From: Phallus indusiatus
Taxonomy: Eukaryota; Basidiomycota; Agaricomycetes; Phallales; Phallaceae
NCBI GenBank assembly: GCA_027605045.1
Contig: JAQFWX010000025.1
Span: 310,001 to 374,000 of the forward strand
Direction of reading: 5' to 3'
DNA length: 64,000 nucleotides
In this document: piece by piece, positions 47,463-57,748 of the stretch
Numbering within the stretch: position 1 is the first letter of the stretch
How the letters are laid out: the number at the start of each line of letters is the position of its first letter
Notes under the pieces: model-generated
What the model was told of the DNA's origin: nothing
Database searches by the model: none
What the model saw: the letters and a program-made list of their open reading frames with translations, nothing else
Position numbers and translations under genes: made by a program

Positions 47463-48312
47463 TTCCCTCCTTCTAACATAGGAAAGAAATACCGAGTATT
47501 GGTTAACTGAGCTGTTTTTGGTTCTCAGCCTCAGCCACCACATACTTGAATGTGACCATTTTAGGTAAAGAAGCCTGTCCAGAGGGGGAAAAGGCTTCTC
47601 GAGATAAGGTTGTGGTCTATGACTTGCTCGTACCGTTCTTGCGGTATGAAAGAGAAAAAGAAAGGTAGGGAAAAAAAAACCCCTCTTTGCCAATCAGGAA
47701 TGACGACTCGACAGAGGGCCGTACTTCTTTAACTGGCTGTTTGCGAATGTTGTAGTTTTTGGTTATATGTCTATATATGGGGGGTGAGACAATTTTAAAA
47801 ACAAAAGTTCTATTTTACGAGGCGAAATTTATTAACGGAAGGTTTTTGAAAGTTTTTTTTTTTTCTTTCAATAGAAGTTTTTTGGCAATACAAGTCGCAA
47901 TAGAGAGAAAGGGAGAAAAAAAAGAGAGAGGGCGCGCGACAATGCAATTGCGCAGCGTCTCCGTTGGTACTAATTTTACTTGCTAGGAATAGCTATCTGA
48001 CGTCCCGTGAGAGTGACGTTTATGACCGCCGAAACCTCCTGGGGACGGGAAAAAAAAATAGGGAGGGAAAGTTGGGCTAACTTGATACGCTCTCGTGGCT
48101 TGTTGAGAAATGAAGCATTTGGTTACTGCATTTGGGACTGTTCAAGAAAATGAACCAGTTCGCGTTACAACTCATGAATCCCTTTTCTTCTTTATTGACC
48201 TGTTGGTATAATGGTGATAGTGTAATAGTGCCTGCGTGATCAAATTGGGTTTTTTTATATATAGTTGAGTAAACATATTGATTTTTTTTTCTTTTTCCTT
48301 TCGCTTGGTTAT

Positions 48313-48331
48313 CTGTCTGTCTGTCTGTCTG
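48313..48331 (+). repeat. (CTGT)n tetranucleotide repeat
   Basis: About four and a half CTGT units. A related AAAC/AGAC-rich stretch lies 230 bp downstream. Confidence 0.75.
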
Positions 48332-48760
48332 CCAGGAAATGATTGTGACTGATTATGAGGGACTCCCGCGAAGAACCTCGGCTAAGTGCTAAATTCAGTG
48401 CTAGCGATTCTCCTCCACCGATTTTATCGCGTCGTGTCCCATGGTTTACGTGGTATGATTGATGGGGCTGGTTTTGTGTTAGACAAACGGGCAAGAGATG
48501 TACGCCACAGAGCGAGGACAGCTATCAAATCGGCGTACATCTAAACCACAAACAAACAAACAAGAGAACAAATAGACAGACAAAGGAAAAGACTGTCGAC
48601 TGTCGAACGAAAGAAGCAGACGAAAAACAAAAAAGGATCCGCTCCGAGTTTCTGCAAGCAATAAAGGAATGTGTGTACGTATGTTTGCGCAGCAAAATGG
48701 GGACATGTTTTCTAGGGGCTAATGAATTCCGAAAACTGCAATGTGATTCAAGATAAAGGG

Positions 48761-48775
48761 TATGTATGTATGTAT
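48761..48775 (+). repeat. (TATG)n tetranucleotide repeat
   Basis: Three full TATG units and a partial one, in the gene-poor region. Confidence 0.6.
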
Positions 48776-49585
48776 TATGCGTGAGTGGGTGAGTGCAGTG
48801 GTGTGGTGTGATGTGTATATAAACATTTGACGTTTGAATAGAGTCGGATTCAAAAAGGGTGAAGTATGAGTGGACGGAGATGATGGGTTGGAGTCATAAT
48901 CGTTTGACGAAAAGGACGTTTAGGTAAAGTAACAGCAGAGAAAGTGTACATATATATCTATGTGTGTATACGGATTGCAAGAAGTAGGCGAGTGATGCCG
49001 GGGGAAGGACAAGAAATGAGTGGAAGAGAGAGACGAGCGATGGTGATTAGCTGATTAGCGAGAGAATAATAATAATTGTACATGGAATAGAATTGTAATA
49101 AATCACAATAATTATGATGCTGGTGCGGATTTAGGAATGTTTTTCCCTCAGCCCATTTTTCTGGTCTTGAACACTTTGAGAATGTAGAATGGGACTGGGC
49201 CTTTGCACAGCCGCTGCGAGTGGGAGGGAGGGAGAGAGAAACGGGGAGGCGAAAGCGAAGGCGATGGCTGGACAATGTAGCAAGGTACGTGTCTGACTCA
49301 CGTGCGTGCTTACGCAATTCAGGAATAATTTTAATTTTCAATTAATTATATTATTTATTTTCTGATAATAAAATAATTCGGGTATTTTTTGAATTTAATT
49401 TATTCTCAAAACGGGGGTCAAAAGCCAAATTCTGAAATAAGGCGGGGTCTCTGGGGTCCTTGAGTGAGTCGATGCTGTGAAACGAGGCTACGAATGCTTT
49501 TGGGTCGAATAATGGACTCGCTCACCATTGCTGCACCCCCGCCCACCTTCCACCGGCGTCTTATCCCTTTGCCCTAGCCATACGC

Positions 49586-49640
49586 TTTCTCTCTTTCTCT
49601 TTCTTTCTCTATCTCTCTTTCTCTCTTTCTCTCTTTCTCG
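49586..49640 (+). repeat. CTTT/CTCT pyrimidine tract
   Basis: A nearly pure pyrimidine run abuts the TATA box at 49641. Pyrimidine tracts are common in strong fungal promoters, so this probably belongs to the zinc-finger gene promoter. Confidence 0.7.
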
Positions 49641-49648
49641 TATAAATA
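49641..49648 (+). promoter_or_regulatory. TATA box (TATAAATA) of the zinc-finger gene
   Basis: A consensus TATAAATA lies between two pyrimidine runs, 346 bp upstream of the first candidate ATG at 49987. The position and flanks suit a core promoter with a pyrimidine-rich initiation zone downstream. Confidence 0.6.
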
Positions 49649-49986
49649 CCGCCCCTTCCCTCCCTCACCCGCCTCTTTCTTCTTCCCTCTCTTCCTTGCC
49701 CTCTTCCATTCGATTTCATATCCTCTCCGTCTCCCGTCACCCTTCTCACGACTCTTCACGAGTGTTTGTCTTCTCCCACTACAAAGCATCCCTTCAGACG
49801 TGGCTGAATCGTCAAGGACTTTTTAACTCATTATTCCGGCACCGGTACGCACCGCATTTGCCACTTGCGCTTTTTCCTTTTTTTTATCGAGTTAAAAAAA
49901 TATTAACTTCAAAACACAGAAAGCTAATAGTATAAATATATATATCTCATATACTACATATATATATATATACACGTATTTCCCGG

Positions 49987-51662
49987 ATGCATTATTCCTC
50001 AAGCCATCATCACGCTTTGTCTCCCCGCAATAACCTTCCAGACACACGGTCGCCAGACGCATATCTTCAACAGAAACCCTCTGCTGCTGACATGCCTCCT
50101 CGCCCGCAGCAACGTTCTCAACCACAAGGGTTCACCAGTTTTTCTCCTCTTCGCGTCGACGAATACGCCAGTCACCACCACAACAACAACCACAACATCA
50201 ACCACAGCACCAACAACTATATTACCAGCAATCTCGTTCTGGTGGTGGTGCTGGTGACCAACAACCACTCGATTATTACTACTCAAACTCGCACCAGCAA
50301 GAGCCATTCGACGATCCCGATGCTCTCATCAACTGGTCTTCAGTTCCTCGAAGCAGTTACAGTAACACCAACAGTCCAGAAATATCTCGTCCTTTCACGC
50401 CAGTTTACGACCCCTTCGCCACAACACACGGTTCGCCTTATATCCAGACACCTTCCAACTCATTTCCAAACCAATCCCCAATTTCCATGTCAACAACCGT
50501 AGAAAAGTTGAATTCCACTTTTCCGATACCTATTCCATCCAATTCGTATTATACCATGCCGGGCACAACAACAAATCCTCAGTCGTCGCCGTTCTCTTTC
50601 TCTTATTTACCAGATTCGCCCTTTTCTGCCAGTTCTCTTCCACTCGCCGCTAGTCCCAAGGACAACCTCATTATGCCACCACCATTGCCATCATCATCCG
50701 CCGCGTTCAATATCGATTCTTCAAATTCATGGCAGTTCAACGACATTTCATCCGCTTCCATTCCCCCGCAGCCTTCAGGGATCCAGTCCGATCAAGTATG
50801 GACCGACTTTCACCATATTTCATCGTCCCCGTCAGCTTTTGATCGCTCCTCCTCATCCTCATCCTCAGCTATCAAGATAGAACAGCAGTCCACTCCAGAG
50901 CGTCACTCGCTGCCTTTAGCAATGAGTCCAACTTTGCTCATGCTTGCCCCGGGTCTCGCAGATTCCCATCCCGGAAATGAACAACTGATCAAGGAAGAGC
51001 ACACGATGTCGCCACACTTTGTTGAGACGCCATCCCCACAATATGAAGAATCTTATGACAACTATACTTCCGAAAGCGATACACCTAACCCACTTAACTT
51101 TAACCCTCCGCCATTTCCCTCGGTTTCACAATCTGCAATGTCGTCCTCCGGCTCCGTTCCATCTCGGAATGGAGCTGGTCGTAGACCTGCCGCCAGAAAT
51201 ACCGCTTCCTCCTCCCGCGTTGATTGGAATATTCAGAAGAAGAGTAGAGGGAGACATGTTCCTACTATTAAGTCGGTTTACGGGACTGTGGAAAATGCAC
51301 TAGAAGTTGTCGATGCGATGGCTGCTGCGGGCGTGAAGAACGACCGTCCTTACCTATGCGCCTGTGGACTATGTTTTCAACGTAATGAACATCTGAAGCG
51401 GCATCAGAACTCAATTCATTCGAATGTCAAACGTAAGTACCCCCAAAAAAATCGTTATGCCTTTTTTCAGTTTTTTTTTCTCATAATAAATATATTTAAT
51501 CTTATTTTTTGTTTATATATAGCATTCGCCTGTCCTGCCAAAGATTGCAATAAATCCTTCAGTAGACGAGACAATTTATTCCAACATTTACATGTTCATC
51601 GTCCCGAAGATATCCCACACGGATACCGGCTTCCTAATGCCCGGAAACGTTCACCGACATAG
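49987..51662 (+). CDS. C2H2 zinc-finger transcription factor (N-terminal frame interrupted)
   Basis: The certain part is 50487-51432 plus 51523-51662 (361 residues), joined over a 90 bp intron that separates the two fingers. Finger 1 is YLCACGLCFQRNEHLKRHQN then SIH, with an unusual C-x-C spacing. Finger 2 is CPAKDCNKSFSRRDNLFQHL then HVH, with C-x4-C. A Lys/Arg-rich RKRSPT end follows. The long N-terminus is Ser/Pro/Gln-rich, as in activators. Coding character continues upstream of 50487 without an ATG in that frame (QHQPQHQQ, then DPDALINWSS). From 49987 to about 50168 the best frame is a different one (MHYSSSHHHALSPRNN to LRVDEYA). A one-base shift near 50168 joins them, so the true start is probably 49987. 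Target genes are unknown. Confidence 0.85.
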
Positions 51663-52877
51663 AGAGGCTCTCTAGAGAATATATCCTCCTCTTTTCTTTT
51701 GTTTTTTGATGGGTCATTTCGCACAGTGATGTGTTTTTTTTTGCGTCTCCCGTTATATGTATCCTTCAGCCGTTTTTTCTCTCTCCCTCGTATCAATCCA
51801 TATGTATCACTCAAGTCCCATTTCCCCTACCTTATGCGCAATTTTCCCTCTCTCTCTCTTTTTCTCCCTTTTTCCTCTGCCGCTCCGAATAAATCAAAGT
51901 CGGCAAGAGGTGTGATGACAACGGGTCCTCACTCTTATGATAAATTTATTGATTCCCTCGGACAATCATAATAACAACTATCCTACTAGTACCGTTTTTC
52001 CCTTTCTTTCTCCCCCTCCCACTTTCCATCTCACTACCCAAGGTTTTCGTTTCGTTTTAGCGTCGGTTCCGTCGTATACCTTCCTCTCTTCTCCTTCCTG
52101 TTTGTTTTTTTTTTGGTCTGGCAATTAGGCCATCACAACCGACCATTTCCACGTTTTGTCGTTCTATTTTGGGTTTATCGACGTTCGGTACCTAGGTGTT
52201 TTTAGGGTCTCGGGGAAATCATTCATTGGTCTTCTTCTCTTTTTGTTTCTGTTTACCTTTCTTTCCCTTGTTAACGACCTTTTACGACCAAATGTTGTAT
52301 TCTATCTTAGCCCCACTCCCCCCCCTCTCCTCACTTTTCCCTCCCACCTCCTCCCTTGTCTACCTCCCCTTGAATTAGACGTACAGGATATTATACCTTG
52401 CTTTTTATCTTTCCCATTCTCTTCTTTTTTTAATTGCACAGACACACGCTAATAAATGTAAACAAAGCGGTGCGGACTGTCCTTTTTTTACCCAGTGAAC
52501 TATAAATGTCACTACCATAGCAATTGTAACATTATCATTATTAGTACATGATACACGTCAAATAGTAGTATTCTTTGATAGTATGCTTTTTATACATATG
52601 AATTTACATGGACGTAATGAGCGAAGAAAAAGGGAACAAAGAGAAAGAGAGAGAGAGAGAAAAGAAAAAGAAGAGCCAAGCCATTTTGGAAATTGGAAAT
52701 TAGAAGGGAGAAAAAAGAAACCAACCCCATCACAATGGTAACCATACATTTATCTCCACTCAGGCAGGTTGCCGGTATACATAGTATGAATTTCCCTCTC
52801 GGAAGAAACACAGATATAGGTCAGGCGGGATTACAAGGGAATTCTGCGGGTTCTAATGTGAATTCTCCGGAGAGGTA
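51663..52877. other. intergenic between convergent genes, pyrimidine-rich
   Basis: This stretch contains the 3' untranslated region of the zinc-finger gene and that of centrin. A (GA)n run lies at about 52645-52662. No coding sequence was recognised. Confidence 0.5.
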
Positions 52878-54009
52878 TCATGCGTCGTCTGTCATGATTG
52901 CGAAGAATTCTTGTTCATTGATTTCACCATCTTGATCCAGGTCGAATTCTTCGATCATGGCCTGACTATATATATAATGCATTTGAAAATTGGGGAGAGA
53001 GAGAGAAAAAGAGAAACAAAAGAGGGAGGGAGTCAATAATCGTCGTCATATCACATTTTTGAGAAAGTGAGAAGAGATATAAGAAAAGAAGATAGATAGG
53101 AAATCCATCCAATAATCGATGAAGCACGGTTATAGCCGGTGTTTCGGTGGGAAAATGAGAGAAAAAATAATAGATAGAAACGAAATTAAGGTTGTGAATT
53201 GATATTAGTGGCAATTTGAAAAGGGAAAAAGGAAAGGAAGAGGGGGGGAGGAGGGAAGAGGAAATGGGAAACGGGAGAAAAAAAATAAACGGATAAGGCC
53301 AGAAAAGAAGACGCACAGCTCATCGTCATCGAGTTTCTCACCAATCTCCTTTGCGACTCGCCGTAGATTCCGAATTGAGATTTTACCAGTGTTGTCGTCA
53401 TCGAATAATTGAAAAGCTCTCCTTATCTCATCTAGAGGATCTCGTGCCAGAATTTTCTCGCTCACTGCGGGTAATCATCGTCATCATTAAAAGATGATGG
53501 TGCCATTTAGGGAATTGCGCAGACCGGAAGGGTGGTGAGTTATTTTCGCGGGGACGGAGGTAAGGCAGTACCAGTAAGCGGCGCATTGAGTTTCGAAAAA
53601 GGGGTAGAGCAGGGAAGTAAATGAAAGAAATATACCGGAAGAAAAAAAAAGGTAAAAAAAAGAGAGTCCGTCAATTGGATGCCGAGAAGATAGATCAAGA
53701 TTGAAAGCCAAAGAGAAAAATAATGATGAATTTGTGTGTTTACTCACTGACTTTTGCAAAATCTTCGAAATCCATCAGACCGTGACCTGTCTTGTCGTGG
53801 TCCCGCAAGATTTTCAAGACTTCGGCTTTTTTAAGATCAAAACCCAGTGCGCGCATGGCAACTTTAAGCTCGTGATAATCTATACAGCCGTCCTTGTCTG
53901 TGTCGAACAGTTCGAACGCTTCTTTGACTTCTTGTTTTTGTTCGTCGCTCAGTTCCGGGCGAGGATGGACCGCGCGGCGCTTTGATTTAACGGCGGATGT
54001 GGAATACAT
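52878..54009 (-). CDS. CDC31: centrin (caltractin, Cdc31 type)
   Basis: An EF-hand protein needed for spindle pole body duplication, also found in nuclear pore and DNA-repair complexes. Exons 54009-53748, 53464-53317 and 52965-52878 give 165 residues, the normal family length. Four EF-hands are visible. EF1 ([12 protein letters not shown]) and EF4 ([12 protein letters not shown]) have full calcium loops. EF2 ([12 protein letters not shown]) and EF3 ([12 protein letters not shown]) lack the acidic residue at position 12. The linker [20 protein letters not shown] is typical of centrin rather than calmodulin. The introns, 283 and 351 bp, are four to six times longer than most in this window and hold purine-rich low-complexity sequence. 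The second exon begins inside the Met codon of VMSEKIL, confirming phase. Confidence 0.95.
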
Positions 54010-55863
54010 GTTTTTCAAAATAACAGATCTGCTTTTTTTCTTGGCTGATGCTGTTCGGCTGTACTTTGTTTTGTTTTAGGATGCGCTGAAAAACAGGAGG
54101 AGGTGGAAGGATGCGTCGTTTCGCACCGGTTGTGCGTGTGTGTGTGCGTGTGGACGCGTGAGGCGGAGATTGAAAGCGTGAATGACATGCCGAGCCGAGG
54201 GCACCACAATCATCTAACATCTATTATCATCATCATCATGATGTAAGGTGGCCAACGTAATCATGTGGTTTCAATAAATTCTCTGAGAACAGAAGCCGCC
54301 ACGAGAAGCAAGTTGACCGAAAACAATAAGAACTAGGAGAACCTTTCCCGAGTGAGTCAAATGAGAATTTATTTTGATAAAATGCCACGATAACCACAAA
54401 ATACTTACTTGGTACTACTTCTTCTCTATCATAACCTATCCTAAATTACATAAATCTCACTCCACTCGGCGGGCTATATTTACAAAAACAATAAGACTGT
54501 GCCATTTCAGTCCTGAATCCATTCATTCATTCAAGTAAGCTAAACAATCCAGGTTCAAGTGTTGATCCATTCCGTCATTCCCTTGTCCAAAAAAGTTGCA
54601 TCCGCCGAAGACTGTCCTATACTCACTTGAAATATTATAAATATGGTATCTTGCAGGGGTGTCGGAGGGTCCGCGATTCCATTTCCCGATATTCCGAATG
54701 TTCGCAACCCTTGCGCTGATGCCCGATTTATTATCCTGAAAGTGTATCAACTCTCCCACTAGGCAAGGTTTCAATCTTATCGCCCAGATCTTTCTGGCTG
54801 GGGTAAGTTACGTCTGTATTACAGTGACATGCAATCATCATCATACCTTCGCACGACTGAATGGAATGCAAAGAGACGCATGATTGATTGCAATGGGCGT
54901 CAACTACTAGTATCAACCATGCTTTTTAGCATTGTCTTGATTACCGTATATTACATTACACATACATATGCAGTTTAGCATCGCTTTAGGAAATGTTAAC
55001 AAGCAAGCTCCAGCTGCCAGCTTTTTTAGGTTCCAGTGATCGCGCTCACTGCTCCAGCTTATACAGTATTGCTTAACTAGTGGCCCTGTAATTCAATATA
55101 CCCCATTGAAACTGCCCCGAGCCTAGTAGTAGCCTAGATAACTTAAAAAAACAAGTGTGTTCAGTACCTAACTGGTCCTAATATCCGCCTATTGTGATGG
55201 GATCCGCCCGGACGCGAAATACTGAATGAATAATTACTGGCGCAGTCGCTGGCCCGAGACAATGTATGTAACCCTTAGAAGATTTGGGTTCAGCTAACTA
55301 AAGTGTCCAACTTGAACAGCCCATCGCAGCCAGCTTTCCGAAACCGTTTCCGATTGCTTAGTTTTCAAAACACCACCACAGCAAATCGGAAACGCATCTC
55401 CAGCTTGGCGCGATGTGTGCTAAGCCCAAGAGCTGTTATGACTATCCAAGGAAGTGCGAATCCTCCGGGGAATTGAAGATGTTTCGACGCTAGTGCTAAA
55501 TGCCGGTGATAGTGTATTTCCAATAACAGAGATAGATGTCAGATCAACTGTCAAATTCATGTACTACTTAAAAAACTACCACTAAGTTGGTATATCGTTT
55601 TGAACAGATGTTATCTTGTGGTTGGTCATGCCTCCGAATGCGAGGTTAGTTGCTTGTGTGCACTGCATGGTAGTACCGTCGGGACGGATCATCAAATTAT
55701 AAAACTTCAGGTCGTCTCATATATAAGTAAACCAGCGCCAGAAAAATGCTGGAGAGGAATATTGCAATAAATACACTTGTGTGTGTGTGATTGTCCGACA
55801 ATAGAAGTGGTGAGTGCCATGTAGGCAGGCACATACATACAGACATACTCAATATAGTCATAT
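54010..55863. other. intergenic, one possible gene remnant
   Basis: Most of this 1.85 kb shows no coding pattern. The exception is 54523-54916 on the minus strand, listed separately. Confidence 0.45.
54523..54916 (-). other. possible small gene or gene remnant
   Basis: A frame ending at 54523 encodes about 80 residues with a plausible protein texture (ARYHIYNISSEYRTVFGGCN, then a GMDQHLNLDC segment). A second frame overlaps its 5' part and ends at 54731, with cysteines and a CHCNTDVTYPSQ stretch. A possible acceptor (TTACCCCAG) lies near 54807. I could not build a complete model with start, signal peptide and consistent phase. It may be a small secreted protein with missed exons, or a decayed gene. 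Confidence 0.25.
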
Positions 55864-56491
55864 TTATCCACAAAGAATACCGTCTTCAATTGTACGCCCA
55901 CATCGGTCGCATGTCACACGTCGATCTAAGAGACACAGTCCGACACCCAGCGGGAACCAGAATATCGCAGCTAGAACACCTAGTGAAAATCTCAAATCAG
56001 CATGCGATAAAATATAATAAAGGAGATTCAGCCGGAGTGGCGCACTAGGAGTACGTACCTAGGAATCCAAATCTGGTCCGACCAACGTGTCCTCCCTCTT
56101 GCAGACAAATCATTTCGGGATGTGTTGGTGGTAAGGGGGTCATAATTTGTTCGCCGGTGACTGGATGGATATAATAGTGCATTGTTGGAATTTGAGCTGG
56201 AGTAGGTAGGTAGGAGCTCGGTCCCGCTTGCATTAGAGGCACGCGGTCTTCCTGTTCATCGTGATCAATATCACAATATTTCGTATTGTTGACATTGGAT
56301 TCTTGAGTTTCAGTTCGTAAGAAAAAAAGCCATTTTAGTTATCGAGGGAATTGCCACTCACCAGGTACGACACTGGGCTTTGTCGGCGGCGATGCAACAG
56401 AATCACTGTATGATGGTGGATTATCCTGTCAAAAGGGTTTAAGAATGAAATAAGACAAAATTTATTGGCAATAGTAACGTACGTTGACCAT
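55864..56491 (-). CDS. BRI3-like small membrane protein with PPxY motif
   Basis: Exons 56491-56483, 56425-56362, 56301-56059 and 55979-55864 give 143 residues. The first coding exon is only 9 nt (Met-Val-Asn). Residues 6-9 are PPSY, a PPxY motif of the kind bound by WW-domain ubiquitin ligases of the Nedd4/Rsp5 family. The C-terminal part has HPVTGEQI, HPEMICLQEGG, a hydrophobic segment (FGFLGVLAAIFWFPLGVGLC) and CDRCG, matching the layout of animal brain protein I3: one hydrophobic stretch followed by Cys-x2-Cys. BRI3 family members sit in endosomal and lysosomal membranes, so a vacuolar or endosomal location is inferred. An alternative last splice (donor at the Gly codon after IED) would change only the final residues. 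Confidence 0.8.
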
Positions 56492-57748
56492 GTTGTAGAT
56501 TGTACTTTACTTTGTGTGTGGTGGCTTGAAGAAATCGTGCAGAGGCTGCGCCGCGGCGATGTGTCACACTCATTGCGCAGCCGGTGGCGCTGTCTCGGCA
56601 CACGTATCCACGTAACTCCCGAGTCCTAGTCCCGAACCAGCTACTGGTGTCAGCGAGGGAGAGCGGATTTGACAACTTCAAGCTGCTTCAGAATTATAGA
56701 AGAAATAGACAAGTCTCTTGCTGAATTGCCAAGACACCTAGTGACTATAACCTCCAGACTTAGAGCTTCTACAGAATACCAGGCGTCAAAACTTCTTTAT
56801 GGTACATCACTTCGGGGCTGGTAAATCACAGGATCCAAACATAGTAACAATTGCCTGCTTGAAAGAATTTTGACAAGAAGCTACCAGCAAGGTTATGCTC
56901 TCGTTCCAAATTTGGTGAAAGAACTCCGATGAAACTTGTGAATTTTAATGGCCTTTTGAGATCAAGGGGAGAAATTAAAAAGGTAAGCCTAGACCATGAT
57001 CCGCGTGGGCAACTTGAAAAAATCAATTCACTACTATCATAGTCCAACAAGAATCAACTGAAAGATACCGCATACAGAATTACATACACACATACCCGCC
57101 TGCACTATCGAAAGATGTCCGGCTATCGCGATTGATAAGGATAAGATCGACGTCTTTCAATTGCCTCTACTAGTGCCCATAAGAAATTTTCAATTGGCAA
57201 GTTAAGAGAAGTTCAAGTTACCAGATGCACTGTTGTGTGTGATGAATCCTAAAAAGGATAATAACCATCCGTTTTGTGCCAAGTAGTAAGAGACGTCTAC
57301 AGCTGCCCGCGATAAGTCATACACTGGCACAGCGCACTGAGCCGCCGACTACGAGTCAGTTCAGTTCCCGAGGTGACAAATAATGTCTCTCTTATCCAGC
57401 TGACCCTACATCGTGTTGCCAATTGTGACGGGTAAGAAAAGCATTGTCGCTACTGGCTGTCATTGCGCCGCTCTACTTTACGTATATATATGTATGGAGA
57501 AGAGCAGTAACTTATAGCCAAATAGATGAACGCGAGCAGTGGGAGTCGGTTATAACGGTCGTTCCATTAGCGAACTAACCGGCGACCCTACATTGGATGA
57601 ACCGGTCTCCTCGGATGCTGCATCAATGAGGATGATACTTCGGAATCCGATCGAAGAGTCTCATTTACTATTTAAGGGACTGAATTCATTCTCCACATCC
57701 CTTCTCTTGACAGTTTAATCGGCTTGCGATATCCCTAATTATAACGAC
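56492..57748. promoter_or_regulatory. divergent intergenic region, BRI3-like and FMN oxidase genes
   Basis: The flanking genes point outward, so both promoters lie in this 1.26 kb. No coding sequence, tRNA or repeat array was recognised. Confidence 0.5.

Larger units (their letters stand above)
41881..49986. other. 8.1 kb gene-poor region upstream of the zinc-finger gene
   Basis: No spliced gene with conserved blocks is seen over 8.1 kb, against typical gaps of 0.1-1.7 kb elsewhere in this window. The right half is rich in short tandem repeats: CTG at 44884, a pentanucleotide at 45510, GC at 46458, CT at 47445, CTGT at 48313, TATG at 48761 and CTTT from 49586. It ends in a core promoter at 49641. 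The most economical reading is an extended regulatory region for the zinc-finger gene. Only one small frame (42975-43163) looks possibly coding. Confidence 0.55.

Noticed and set aside
49528..49935. 135-codon plus-strand frame rich in Ser, Leu and Phe
   Set aside because: It is a translation of the CT-rich promoter tract and contains the TATA box; no start or family support.
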